Assembly: GCA_023954815.1 (NCBI GenBank)
Contig: JAGSHB010000019.1
Location: 1 to 54,166, forward strand
From: Myxococcales bacterium
GTDB lineage: Bacteria > Myxococcota_A > UBA9042
Direction of reading: 5' to 3'
Length of the DNA stretch: 54,166 nt
Part shown: positions 27,201-34,604 of the stretch, one piece after another
How positions within the stretch are numbered: the first letter of the stretch is position 1
How the letters are laid out: every line of letters starts with the position of its first letter
Translations under genes and position numbers: made by a program
The notes under the pieces: generated by a model
Databases searched by the model: none
What the model was told of the DNA's origin: nothing
What the model saw: only the letters and a program-made list of their open reading frames with translations

Positions 27201-29568
27201 GCTCGATGACACAGGGGACCTGTACGCGGCCGGCTATGGCAGCGGTCGTCGCTTTGGCACCACCGGCTACACCACCGCCTATTGGAAGAAGACGACGCCC
27301 GGCGGACCGGTGGCGTTGATCGCTGCGACGGATAATGCCAGCTGCGCCGTGCGGCTCGATGGCGTCTTGATGTGCACGGGAACCTACCTCACCGGCAGCG
27401 GCTGGAAGGCCCTGCAGGTTCCTTGCACGAAAGCCACAGACTGCAACGACGACAGCGTCTGCACGACCGATAGTTGCACCGGCGGGTATTGCGTGCATGG
27501 CGCCGCCGCGGGCTCTTGTGACGATGGCGAGGCCTGCACTACCGGCGACGCTTGTAGCAGCGGTGCGTGCGTCGGCAAGGCGACGACGGACAAGTGTGAC
27601 GACGGCGATATCTGCACCAGCGGCGACGTTTGTTCGGGCGGCAAGTGCACCGCCAAGCTAGCGGTCTGTTCCGACGGAGACGCTTGCACCACAGGCGACA
27701 CGTGCGTCGCGGTCAGCGGCAAGACTACCTGTCAAGCGACAGGGAAGAAGGCCTGCGATGACGGCAACCCCTGCACCGCCGATAGCTGTGATCCGAAGAC
27801 GGGCCAGTGCGGTATCAAACCCACGGACAACTGCGCGAAGAAGTGCACGCAGGCATCCGATTGCTTCGACGGCAACCCTTGTACGCTGGACGTTTGCACT
27901 CAGGCAGGCACCTGCAGCGTCACACTGTCTCAGGACGGTTTGGTCTGCGCCGAGGGGCGGAGCTGCTCGAGCGGCCTGTGCGCCAAGCCGAGCAAGGGCT
28001 GGGCGAGCGCGATCGCGTCGAATCCGAGCGCCTTCCACGTCTGTGCGCTATCACACGGCGGCGAGGTATACTGCTGGGGTCGCAACGAATATGGTCAGTT
28101 GGGGGACGGGACAAAGACCCAACGCAGTGTGCCGACGAAAGTTAAGGGCCTGACGAATGTGATCCAAGTGGCTGTGGGTACCTACCACACCTGCGCCAGA
28201 ACCAGCAGCTACGATGTCTACTGTTGGGGTCTCAACTATTATGGCGCACTCGGCACGGGCTACAGCGGTGGTTTTTCGTCTCCAGTCCTCACGCCGACCC
28301 TTGCCAAGGCGCTCGGAAAGACGGGGCGGCTCTCGCTGGGCAAATACTTTACCTGTGCCACGTACGGTGGTGGCACGGTCTACTGCCTTGGTGTGGGTTA
28401 CAACGGGCAGCTCGGTGACGGCTACAAAAAGGATAGCACGACCCCTAGAAAAGCCTACGGGCTCACCGGCGCTAGCCAGTTGACCTCTGGCGGTTACGGC
28501 TCCTGCGCCGCTACGGGCTCGGGCGTCAAGTGTTGGGGCCGCAACTATGGCAGGGCGCTGACGACCCACTCGGAGGGGGCCATCATCAGCTACCCCTGGG
28601 TACGCGGCGGCGCGACCTACCCTTCATCCATGTCGTTGGCCAGCACGACCTTCATCTGGGTGCGCAACGGCGTCGCATATGGCGTAGGCACACCGTCTCC
28701 ATACTATTGGCAGTTTGGTCAGGCGGGTGGGACGACCTATCAAGCCAAGGTGCACAAGCTGTTTGACAAGGACGTGAGGCTCGTCAGCGCGGGTAACACT
28801 ACGTCCGTCATGGTCGACAAGAATGGCGCGATATGGGGGTTGGGGAGCGCAGTCTATCTCGGCATCGGTCAGACCTCTGGCCACGCGAAGATCCCGACCA
28901 AAGCTCCCCTGCCGGTCGCGACCCTGCAGGTCGCGTCGAGCGCTGTCGTGACGTGCGCCCTGGGTGCCGATGGGCAGGTCCGTTGTGCCGGTAGATCCTA
29001 CCAGGGAGAGCTGGGCAACGGCGTCCTCAAGACCACCGCTGCAAACTTTGTGATGACCGCGGGACCGTGTCAGGACAAGTCGGACTGCAACGACAGCGAC
29101 GTCTGCACCGTCGATAGCTGCGAGAGCGGTCACTGCGCGTTCAAGGGCACCACCGGCGGCAGCTGCGATGACGGCGACCCGTGTACGCCAACCTCGGCCT
29201 GCGCAGCGGGTGTGTGCACCGGAAAGGTGCAGACCTGCTCGGATGACAACGCTTGCACCAAGGATGACGCCTGCTACGCCAAGGACGGAAAGGCGGCGTG
29301 TGCGGGCACGCCGAATGTGGTCTGCGATGACAAGAAGCCGTGCACGGCAGACAGCTGTGACCCGAAGACCGGCAAGTGCGTCTTCAAACCCATCGCTGGC
29401 TGCGCGATTGGCTGCACCACGGACACCGTGTGCAATGACGGCAACATCTGCACCAAGCCCGTCTGCAACCTGGTGACCGGCGGCTGCTCGTACAAGACGC
29501 CGCAGAACGAGGGCAAGTCGTGCGCGTCGGGTAAGGTCTGCAAGTCTGGGCAGTGTTTGGCGCCGTAG
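21253..29568 (+). CDS. Giant lipoprotein: CTDC-type Cys/Asp repeats alternating with three RCC1 propellers
   Basis: 2771 residues. The ATG at 21253 has GGAG six bases upstream; a GTG at 21241 is less likely. Lipobox FAAC-G at about residue 25, then an Asp/Ala-rich linker to ~115. CETCDGIDNNCDGVTDEG-type motif at ~306. About 31 Cys/Asp repeats of the form CDDxNxCTxDSC run to ~1190, resembling the Dictyostelium CTDC repeat. Then RCC1 propeller 1 (~1192-1550), 5 repeats, propeller 2 (~1714-2053), 6 repeats, propeller 3 (~2246-2600) and 5 repeats. Propeller units look like VYCWGRNEYGQLGDGT. Each propeller begins at a KGW boundary. Probably outer-membrane-anchored and extracellular, Ca2+- or disulfide-stabilised and adhesive or matrix-forming (inference). 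No enzyme motif was seen. Confidence 0.92.
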   Translation: MTRSLSWRALLCCLVAPVIFAACGDDPEIKTDGPAADVSVADAPLADQLDEDATPDTGIDPSDGTASDTVAADATVADGGESADVVADMDSAVGGDAADGASLDVAGSGDTASADGGPVAACPGAKGCGCKVDAECNSGACVLWTTGSRQCGTPCKSTGDCQSGQICSNGDNAVCVPAAIALCQPCVGDNECQVGAPDGVCIDGGAAGSFCGVSCSTDSDCPTGSKTVCKESKSLSGKSVKQCVPAKGESCSCSDYAMALSAKTTCFAPGLPGCAAVRQCLPAGAPGAPKGGGLGACTPQKSAKETCDGIDNNCDGVTDEGLDTLCDDNNPCTKGSCKGGKGCEQAQASGACDDSNACTKDDGCAVGLCQGVTVTCDDKEPCTTDSCSPKTGCVHKALTGGCDDGDACTEGDSCAKAKCTGTKKDCNDGNKCTTDSCDLATGCTATASTGPCDDDDSCTTDDACTGGLCTGKKKVCDDNNPCTTDSCDAKKGCVSAFAKGACSDDDACTDKDTCINGACAGQAKDCDDDNACTSDSCDKDTGCKVSYLTDACDDGSACTEKDTCDKGACTGKGLACDDNNPCTTDSCDKVKGCASVVHEKGCDDGDGCTESDVCKGGTCAGKAKDCDDDNACTADSCSDGVCLAKALTGTTCTDGDACTSGDTCSGAGTCGGKTISCEDGNTCTDDPCDPKTGCAAKKMTTKSCDDGSKCTTSDMCDGKGKCVGAALKCDDNKPCTTDSCDPEKGCVHANNTLPCNDGDSCTGGPGGFGDICESGVCKPGKSVCSCKSDADCAKQSSNLCLGKQTCNKGKCELVSGSGVTCKDDGDSCSLESCDPKTGKCVVASAKDGTSCDKDGTVCTQGDACKSGACTAGKKRDCDDNKPCTADVCHKLAGCLHNAQAGTCTDGNACTAKDACINGSCQGALVVCNDGKACTKDSCDKQKGCVTAALTGTTCDDGSACTEKDVCTAGVCKGGAAKSCDDSNACTKDSCDPKSGCSSVALPNAVSCSDGDPCTSGDACAGGKCAVGPKKTCDDGNVCTIDACDDKSGKCSTSPAKKGAPCDDGNLCTASGCDSGKCVATSTKACTDSNKCTADGKCDPKTGACSVGQTKACDDGDKCTLDLCDPASGGCVASPIAGCSGPCLSNTDCDDGNPCTLGTCDIKTGDCSHKLSAERKVCGEGLVCGAKATCVAVSKGWARRIFSSDTAYHYCAITWNGHVACWGRNNAKQVDGSAAATISLPRYYPGLSDVTKVAVCPSHTCALTKAGEVWCWGDNYYGQSLPGKPKSVPQVLKPTKTLAFGKAKDISCGTGFTCVVGTDSKVRCVGSGTSGQLGDGLSQTSTSSTLRVVKGLSKVTKVFSAYQRTCALDGGEVWCWGRGARYTITTNSYSTVAAPVRISTPVKVATELGGGRHVNCVGNKSQFGCWGYNSEGQLGLDKKSSAQATWAAPLGVTGVLQMLGSNTVMLLDRAGRSWSAGSGNYTYGTLMRKVNDIYRFQRTEVSEVATDIATSRYVSCVLTAAGQVWCGGRNSYGELGTGKISNGSVNKSLVHGLCLNDAMCDDGLPCTKDVCDTAIARCTYAVLDKKPCDDGLPCTTDDACVASKCVGKAKVCDDQNKCTVDSCDSTSGKCLTKPAVDCDDKNNCTTDSCTAATGDCAHKVIAGCVRTCESIADCDDGSPCTTDLCTDGKCKWDASSSEGNVCVDGVCNKGQCGPPTKGWVKQLASFGAGYHYCALSHQGQVFCWGTTNSDGQLGNGTTTTSKQPVRVFGLENITSVVVGSRSSCALDKDKKVWCWGRNNYGQLGTGATSGDQTKPVAATQLSGAVQIAMGQYNTCGRFTDGTVRCVGYGFFSGSGSGEVTALKAHTVKNLTDATWVSLGNNYGCARSKSNGTVCWGHNYAKVIPGITSNVVVGATAIVGLSGPLMEVGSHNTCWKNGAGAYCVGQGNYGQLGKSTGTSSIATPVAVKLPGAVLRRSGSRYHQLMLDDTGDLYAAGYGSGRRFGTTGYTTAYWKKTTPGGPVALIAATDNASCAVRLDGVLMCTGTYLTGSGWKALQVPCTKATDCNDDSVCTTDSCTGGYCVHGAAAGSCDDGEACTTGDACSSGACVGKATTDKCDDGDICTSGDVCSGGKCTAKLAVCSDGDACTTGDTCVAVSGKTTCQATGKKACDDGNPCTADSCDPKTGQCGIKPTDNCAKKCTQASDCFDGNPCTLDVCTQAGTCSVTLSQDGLVCAEGRSCSSGLCAKPSKGWASAIASNPSAFHVCALSHGGEVYCWGRNEYGQLGDGTKTQRSVPTKVKGLTNVIQVAVGTYHTCARTSSYDVYCWGLNYYGALGTGYSGGFSSPVLTPTLAKALGKTGRLSLGKYFTCATYGGGTVYCLGVGYNGQLGDGYKKDSTTPRKAYGLTGASQLTSGGYGSCAATGSGVKCWGRNYGRALTTHSEGAIISYPWVRGGATYPSSMSLASTTFIWVRNGVAYGVGTPSPYYWQFGQAGGTTYQAKVHKLFDKDVRLVSAGNTTSVMVDKNGAIWGLGSAVYLGIGQTSGHAKIPTKAPLPVATLQVASSAVVTCALGADGQVRCAGRSYQGELGNGVLKTTAANFVMTAGPCQDKSDCNDSDVCTVDSCESGHCAFKGTTGGSCDDGDPCTPTSACAAGVCTGKVQTCSDDNACTKDDACYAKDGKAACAGTPNVVCDDKKPCTADSCDPKTGKCVFKPIAGCAIGCTTDTVCNDGNICTKPVCNLVTGGCSYKTPQNEGKSCASGKVCKSGQCLAP

Positions 29569-29632
29569 GGCGGACGCGGGCATGCCGATTCGCCGTCTCC
29601 TCGGCGGACGCCGATTCTTGGCCATTTTCCGG

Positions 29633-29728
29633 GGTCAAAAGGCCGCTGCGTGGCCAAGGATGGGCCTAGCGGGCGTTTGCGCGGCTTGTGGGCATACTAG
29701 TGGGGACGGCGACCTGATGGCCCTCTGG
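29633..29728 (+). repeat. Direct repeat element, copy B
   Basis: Second copy of the element at 20865, same orientation, 64 bases after the stop of the giant gene and about 40 bases before the ABA4-like gene. The first 18 bases are identical to copy A. GGCCTAGCGGGCGTTTG and GCATACTAGTGGGG are conserved with few changes. Inner stem GGCC/GGCC, with the same AAGGATG loop. Confidence 0.75.
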
Positions 29729-29767
29729 CGCCGTTCTGGGTCATCGCCCCCAGCATGAGGAGTACCC

Positions 29768-30241
29768 ATGACCGCTGACAACTGGCTCCTGTGGGCCGCC
29801 TACGCAGCCATCCTGCCCGCCTGGCTCATGCTCATCGCCGCTCCCTCGTGGCGCTGGACCCAAGCCCTCTGTCGAACCATCGCCGTCAGCTTGGCGCTCT
29901 GCGGCGTCTACGTCGCGCTGCTCGTACTGAACCTGCCCAACGCCACCGACGGCGCTGGCGTCTGGTCCATGGAGCAGCTGGTCCTGCTCTTTTCAAGCCG
30001 GTCCGTCGTCCTCATCGGCTGGGTGCACTACCTCGCCTTCGATCTCTTCGTTGGCAGCTGGGTCGCTTCGGATGCCGCCGCCAGACAGCTCTCCAGGGTT
30101 CTCGTCGCACCCTGCCTGCTGCTCGTGCTGATGGTCGGGCCGGCGGGGCTATTGAGCTACGCCGTCCTGCGACGGGTGATCAGCGGCAGTTGGTCGGTAT
30201 TCGGCGATGCCTTGATCCGTAAACCCACGGCGGTCCGATAG
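29768..30241 (+). CDS. ABA4-like (DUF4281) integral membrane protein
   Basis: 157 residues, with AGGAG seven bases before the ATG. Four hydrophobic segments. WVHYLAFDLFVGSWVASDA is the family signature, followed by GPAGLLSYAVLR near the end. Plant ABA4 is needed for neoxanthin formation; the bacterial homologues have no firm function, so only the family is asserted. It stands alone, 47 bases before the LysR gene, with repeat copy B in its upstream region. Confidence 0.85.
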   Translation: MTADNWLLWAAYAAILPAWLMLIAAPSWRWTQALCRTIAVSLALCGVYVALLVLNLPNATDGAGVWSMEQLVLLFSSRSVVLIGWVHYLAFDLFVGSWVASDAAARQLSRVLVAPCLLLVLMVGPAGLLSYAVLRRVISGSWSVFGDALIRKPTAVR

Positions 30242-30288
30242 CCTACCTGCGCGACCGTTCGACAGGCCGCCATGCTATCCTGGGTCCC

Positions 30289-31257
30289 ATGGATTGGAAC
30301 GACGTACGCCACTTCTTAGCTCTCGCCCGCCACGGCTCCGTTCGCGCCGCCGGCGCTGCGCTTGGGGTCAGCCACTCCACCGTCGCGCGTCGCATCGAAG
30401 CCCTTGAAGTTCAGCTCACCGCTCGCCTCTTCGATCGCACCCGTGAGGGTTTTGCGCTGACGGAAGCGGGCCACAACATGCTGCCCCGTGCCGAGCGCAT
30501 CGAGCTGGAGATGGCGGCGCTCGAGCGCAACCTCGTGGGCCGTGATACCCGCCTGTCTGGGCCCGTAGCGTTGACCTGTTGCGACACCTACGTCGCTCGC
30601 TTGCTGCTACGTGAGCTGCTGCCCTTTTGCCAGGATCATCCAGACATCGAGCTGCAGTGGACCACCGACAGTCGCGCTTTTGACCTGACGAAACGCGAGG
30701 CTGACATCGCCGTTCGCATCTTGGCCCAGGGCGCCCAGCCGCCGGAGTTTCTCATCGGCCAGAAGCTGGTGCCGCTGGTGGTCGCCAACTACGTCGCCCG
30801 GGCGCATGCTGACCGCTTGGATCCCGATTTACCCGGTACCGCGCCCCGTTGGCTGGCCACGGATCCGCGCGCCATCATCGAGCAGATGATCGCGACGGGC
30901 AGCTACCCCACCGTGCCCGCCTGGGGTGGGTTCTCGTCCCTGGATTTGCTGGTCGGTGCGGCCAAGGAGGGGGTCGGGTTGGTGATGCTGCCGACCTACG
31001 TGGGCGACGCAGAACCGGCGCTGCGGCGATTGGCTCAGCCTGACTTGCGCCATCTGGCCGACCTCTGGTTGCTCAGCCACCCGGACCTCCGCAAGAACAC
31101 GCGCTTGCGCATGACCCGCAGCCACGTCGCTGATGGATTGCGGCGCCACATGGCCTTGTTCTCGGGTGACTTGCCCATCCAGCCTGGCCGGTTCGCAGGT
31201 GCAACAGCGGGTCCCAAAAACGCAACATCCGACGGACAAAGCCTTGAGGTACAGTGA
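30289..31257 (+). CDS. LysR-family transcriptional regulator
   Basis: 322 residues. N-terminal winged helix-turn-helix at about 1-60 (WNDVRHFLALARHGSVRAAG, then GVSHSTVARRIEALE). Residues about 90-295 form a LysR substrate-binding domain. A polar tail of about 25 residues follows. Members of this subgroup often regulate a neighbouring gene; here the next gene, 26 bases downstream on the same strand, encodes a methyltransferase, so the two may be co-transcribed. The effector is not predictable. Confidence 0.9.
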   Translation: MDWNDVRHFLALARHGSVRAAGAALGVSHSTVARRIEALEVQLTARLFDRTREGFALTEAGHNMLPRAERIELEMAALERNLVGRDTRLSGPVALTCCDTYVARLLLRELLPFCQDHPDIELQWTTDSRAFDLTKREADIAVRILAQGAQPPEFLIGQKLVPLVVANYVARAHADRLDPDLPGTAPRWLATDPRAIIEQMIATGSYPTVPAWGGFSSLDLLVGAAKEGVGLVMLPTYVGDAEPALRRLAQPDLRHLADLWLLSHPDLRKNTRLRMTRSHVADGLRRHMALFSGDLPIQPGRFAGATAGPKNATSDGQSLEVQ

Positions 31258-31283
31258 CTTCTCACCAACGAGGAGCATGACCG

Positions 31284-31919
31284 ATGACCACCGCAAACGC
31301 CGCCTTCTGGGATGAACTCGCCGAGCGCTACGCCGCCAAGCCGGTGGAGCTGCCCGACGCCTTCGAACGCAAGATCGCGATCACGCAGGCCCGGATGACC
31401 CCACAGTCAGTCGTGCTCGACATCGGCTGCGGCACGGGATCGCTGGCCTTACGTCTGGCTGACCACGGCGCGCAGATACACGGCCTCGATGTGTCCGGCG
31501 AGATGATCCGCATCGCGCGGCAGAAGACGGCAGCTGCCAGCGTCGACAACGTGCAGTTTCATCTTGGCCCATGCGACGAGCGACTGGCCGCCTTCGATAC
31601 GGGCAGCCTGGACGGCATCTGCGCCTACAGCATCCTGCATCTCCTCGGCGACAGGCAGGCGGCGCTCCAGGAGATCTACCGGCTGCTCAAGCCCGGCGGC
31701 TTCTTCATCTCGTCGACCGTGTGCCTGGGGGAATCCAAGATCCCGATGCTGCCGCTCATCACCGTCATGCGGTGGCTCGGTAAAGCGCCCATGGTCAAGT
31801 CCGTCACCAAGGCGGCGTTGGTGGCTGAGATGGCTGAGGCCGGTTTCGTCGACTTTCAGCAGCCCGAGGTGGGCGCAAAGGCGACGACGGCGTTCATTGT
31901 TGCGACCAAGCCGCTTTGA
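31284..31919 (+). CDS. Class I SAM-dependent methyltransferase
   Basis: 211 residues. GAGGAG lies nine bases before the ATG. Rossmann motif I is VVLDIGCGTGSLALRLADHG (about 40-60), motif II HGLDVSGEMIRIAR, then LDGICAYSILHLL and LKPGGFFISSTVCLGES, typical of Methyltransf_11/25 proteins. The substrate is unknown. Its TGA stop overlaps by one base an ATG that opens a 44-codon frame (31919-32053). Confidence 0.88.
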   Translation: MTTANAAFWDELAERYAAKPVELPDAFERKIAITQARMTPQSVVLDIGCGTGSLALRLADHGAQIHGLDVSGEMIRIARQKTAAASVDNVQFHLGPCDERLAAFDTGSLDGICAYSILHLLGDRQAALQEIYRLLKPGGFFISSTVCLGESKIPMLPLITVMRWLGKAPMVKSVTKAALVAEMAEAGFVDFQQPEVGAKATTAFIVATKPL

Positions 31920-32053
31920 TGGCGTCCGCTGCTCACCTAGCCGCAGCGGGTCTTCCTATCCTGCGACCCACTCGAGGCTATCAACAGACCGGCATCGACA
32001 AAAAGCGCATTGTCCGTGTGCTCAAATCCAGCTTTTCGATCGCGGAAGTCTAG
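31919..32053 (+). CDS. Possible small ORF after the methyltransferase, or remnant
   Basis: A 44-codon frame starts in a TGATG overlap with the methyltransferase stop and ends at TAG 32051-32053. Its C-terminal half (GIDKKRIVRVLKSSFSIAEV) looks protein-like. The same frame then continues without another stop into the lipoprotein gene at 32147, so this may be the head of a once longer gene cut by one amber codon. Neither a family nor expression can be supported. Confidence 0.25.
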   Translation: MASAAHLAAAGLPILRPTRGYQQTGIDKKRIVRVLKSSFSIAEV

Positions 32054-32146
32054 CGAGAAGTCGCCGAGCCGCTCACCGAGAAACCCTGGCGCGCTTGGCT
32101 GCGACGACTGGTCAGCGCCTGGGTTCGCACGCTAGGTTGGTGGGCC

Positions 32147-32764
32147 ATGCTGCCACTGCTCGAAGCCATGCTGCGTCCGCTCCGCCCCCTTGCGCTCAGC
32201 TGGACCTTCCTCTGCGCCGCTGTCCTGTGCGTTGGCTGCGTCGATAGCGCGACCAATCCGTGTCAGAGCGAGGCGGGCCAATCGCTCATCGATCACACGC
32301 GGTGGACGATTCAGGGACCTGGGCACGACCTCTTTGGTGACAACCCCGCGGGGCTGAGCTGTGATCCGACGGGCGTGACCGCTGAAAATGACGCGATTGA
32401 GGTGCATACCGGCACCTGCCTACACGCAAATCTGCAGCAGCCGAGCCTCGTTGGCGTACCCACGGGTGGCAAACTCAAGTTGGTGCTCTGGCATCAGCAG
32501 CTCAAGGGCGCCGATTCGGATAGCGATTCGTCCGCGCCAGAGCCGGCAGCTGTCTCTGGCCACATGGCGGTGCGCGTCGGTGACGCCGTCGTCTTCGACA
32601 AGACGGTGGCTATCCCATCGCTTGGCCAGAGCTACGTCACCACCGTGACGGTGAGTGACGGATTCTGCGAAGGCGCACCGGTGACGTTTCATGTGCACAA
32701 TCACGGAAACAATACTTGGAGCCTGCAGTCCATTGTCGTAACCGGTCAGACTTCGGCAGACTAG
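32147..32764 (+). CDS. Secreted or lipoprotein of unknown function
   Basis: 205 residues from the ATG at 32147. The ATG at 32168 gives a more typical signal peptide (MLRPLRPLALSWTFLCAAVLCVGC), and neither has a strong ribosome site. The Cys at residue 31 sits in an imperfect lipobox (CVGC), so lipidation is possible but uncertain. The mature part is about 175 residues and beta-rich, with two Cys pairs, an acidic Ser/Asp loop (KGADSDSDSSAPEP) and a C-terminal FHVHNHGNNTWSLQSIVV segment reminiscent of carbohydrate-binding beta-sandwiches. I do not recognise the family. The YHYH gene follows 59 bases later. Confidence 0.7.
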   Translation: MLPLLEAMLRPLRPLALSWTFLCAAVLCVGCVDSATNPCQSEAGQSLIDHTRWTIQGPGHDLFGDNPAGLSCDPTGVTAENDAIEVHTGTCLHANLQQPSLVGVPTGGKLKLVLWHQQLKGADSDSDSSAPEPAAVSGHMAVRVGDAVVFDKTVAIPSLGQSYVTTVTVSDGFCEGAPVTFHVHNHGNNTWSLQSIVVTGQTSAD

Positions 32765-32823
32765 CGGCGAACCAACTCTCAATCGTTCCCAGCCCATGTC
32801 GGACAAAATCCCTGGAGAAATCG

Positions 32824-33699
32824 ATGCGAAAGCGCAAATGGAGCTCAGCACTACTCGCCGCTAGCGCGATCATCGCGGCCGCTGGTTGTGGCAGCGACGA
32901 CCCCGGGACCGTCTCTGGCAGCGAGGTGTATGATACGTGCACAACGTCGATCGCCGACAACGTGCCCGCCTTTTACAAGACCTACTTTCGCTGCGTCACC
33001 ATCACCATGAGCGGCGACACGGTGGTCATCAAGACCGATGGGCTGCCGCCCCACAACACGTATTACTATGGCTCTGGGCACGACAAATACGTCGCCTTCG
33101 ATTTTTCCAAGGGCAGCGACTACCACCCCAATCCGAACACGCTCAAGCAGCAAAATGTGACGATTCAGATCCCGGCCGCACCCAAGGCGCGGGGGCTGAC
33201 CATCAACGCCGCGGCGGTCGACGCTAAGGTCAATAGCAGCAGCAATGAGTACGGCTTGGGTCCGCGTGGCGTGGCGCTCGATGGGGTCAGCCTGTTCAAC
33301 CCGCTCGCCGCGCCGGGGGATGATATCGAGGACGAAAAGTACACCTTCGATCCCTACAACGCCCACCCGACGAACAACGGCGCCTACCACTACCACACGA
33401 CCAGCAAGGGTCCGTTGGAGCTGCTCAAGAAGCTCGGCAAGACCACCAACACAACGCCTGGTCAGGCCGAAATCGAGGTCTACGGCATGATGTGTGACGG
33501 CACGCTGCTGCTCGGCTGCAAGGAGCTCGATGGCTCGGCACCGGCGGCCGGGCTTGATTCACAAAATGGCCACGTCCACGACATCAAAGACAAGGCAGGT
33601 ACCGTGCACTTCACGGGGCGGTACCACACCCATGTCTGCACTTCGATCGGCAGTCACAAGTACACCCCAGAGATTCAGTACTACGACACCTGCAAGTAG
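32824..33699 (+). CDS. YHYH-domain lipoprotein
   Basis: 291 residues from the ATG at 32824 (GGAG eight bases upstream); the open frame reaches back to 32716 inside the previous gene. Lipobox AAAGC with Cys22. The YHYH domain is at about 140-200: GPRGVALDGVSLFNPLAAPG, then FDPYNAHPTNNGAYHYH, whose His pairs could bind metal. A second His cluster, GHVHDI and GRYHTHVC, lies near the C-terminus. The family is often secreted in marine and predatory bacteria; its function is not established. It converges on arsM with 32 bases between stops. Confidence 0.88.
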   Translation: MRKRKWSSALLAASAIIAAAGCGSDDPGTVSGSEVYDTCTTSIADNVPAFYKTYFRCVTITMSGDTVVIKTDGLPPHNTYYYGSGHDKYVAFDFSKGSDYHPNPNTLKQQNVTIQIPAAPKARGLTINAAAVDAKVNSSSNEYGLGPRGVALDGVSLFNPLAAPGDDIEDEKYTFDPYNAHPTNNGAYHYHTTSKGPLELLKKLGKTTNTTPGQAEIEVYGMMCDGTLLLGCKELDGSAPAAGLDSQNGHVHDIKDKAGTVHFTGRYHTHVCTSIGSHKYTPEIQYYDTCK

Positions 33700-33731
33700 C
33701 TGAACCACTGATTTCGCCGCATTTCTGACAT

Positions 33732-34604
33732 TCAGCAGCAGCTCGACTTGGCCGGTTTGCGTGCCTCGATGGTGGCGGACAATACGTAGTCCTCGACACC
33801 ACTGCCCGGCGCCCAGTCGCTGATGAAGCTGCGCGATTCGTCCTTTGGGGCGATGCGGACATCGACGAACCCCGCCGCCGTGATGGCCGCGTCGAGGTCA
33901 GAGATCAGCGCAGCGTTGCCCATACAGCCGGCGATGAGCATCGGGTCGTCGCGCATCTCGGCGGGCAATTCGGTGGTGGCGACGACGTCGGAGATGGCGA
34001 GTCGACCGCCAGCCTTCAGCACACGAAACGCCTCCCGGAAGACCTGCGGCTTGTCCGGCGACAGGTTGATCACGCAGTTGGAGATGATCACGTCGACGGC
34101 GGAGTCGGCCACGGGAAGGTGCTCGATCTCGCCCAGTCGGAACTCGACTTGGCCGAATTGCCCCTTGTCCGCGTTGACGCGGGCCTTGGAGATCATGGCG
34201 GGCGTCATGTCGACCCCGATGACCTGACCGGACTCTCCGACTTCACCAGCCGCTAAGAAGCAGTCGAATCCGGCGCCAGAGCCTAGATCGACGACCGTTT
34301 CGCCAGCTTTGAGCGACGCGATGGCCTTGGGGTTGCCGCAGCCAAGACCGAGGTCTGCACCCGATGGGGCGGCGGCCATGTCGGCTGTGGAGTAGCCCAA
34401 TCGGCTGGAGACCAGGGTGTTGATCGCGCCGTCGTCACTCACGCCGCAACAGCTCTGGGCAGCGTCCGTGCCGAGGCCAGCGGTATCAGCTTCGGCGACC
34501 TGGGCGTAGGCGTCTCGTACCTGGGCTCTGAGGGCGTCGTTGTCGACCGCGGTTGGCGCGGCGGCAGTGTCGGGTGTCGATGGTCCGCAGCATTTAGTGG
34601 TCAT
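33732..34604 (-). CDS. arsM: Arsenite S-adenosylmethionine methyltransferase
   Basis: 290 residues, with AAGGAG nine bases before the ATG. SAM motif VVDLGSGAGFDCFLAAG (about 104-120), and the arsenite-binding Cys set: C53 within SCCGVSDDGAIN, C177 within ISNCVINL and C227 within LIAGCMGNA. N-terminal KCCGP and C-terminal SSCC add further Cys pairs, as in bacterial ArsM. It methylates As(III) to volatile or less toxic forms in the cytoplasm. Its start overlaps the arsR end by 11 bases, so it is in the arsR transcript and presumably induced by arsenite. Confidence 0.95.
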   Translation of the reverse strand: MTTKCCGPSTPDTAAAPTAVDNDALRAQVRDAYAQVAEADTAGLGTDAAQSCCGVSDDGAINTLVSSRLGYSTADMAAAPSGADLGLGCGNPKAIASLKAGETVVDLGSGAGFDCFLAAGEVGESGQVIGVDMTPAMISKARVNADKGQFGQVEFRLGEIEHLPVADSAVDVIISNCVINLSPDKPQVFREAFRVLKAGGRLAISDVVATTELPAEMRDDPMLIAGCMGNAALISDLDAAITAAGFVDVRIAPKDESRSFISDWAPGSGVEDYVLSATIEARKPAKSSCC

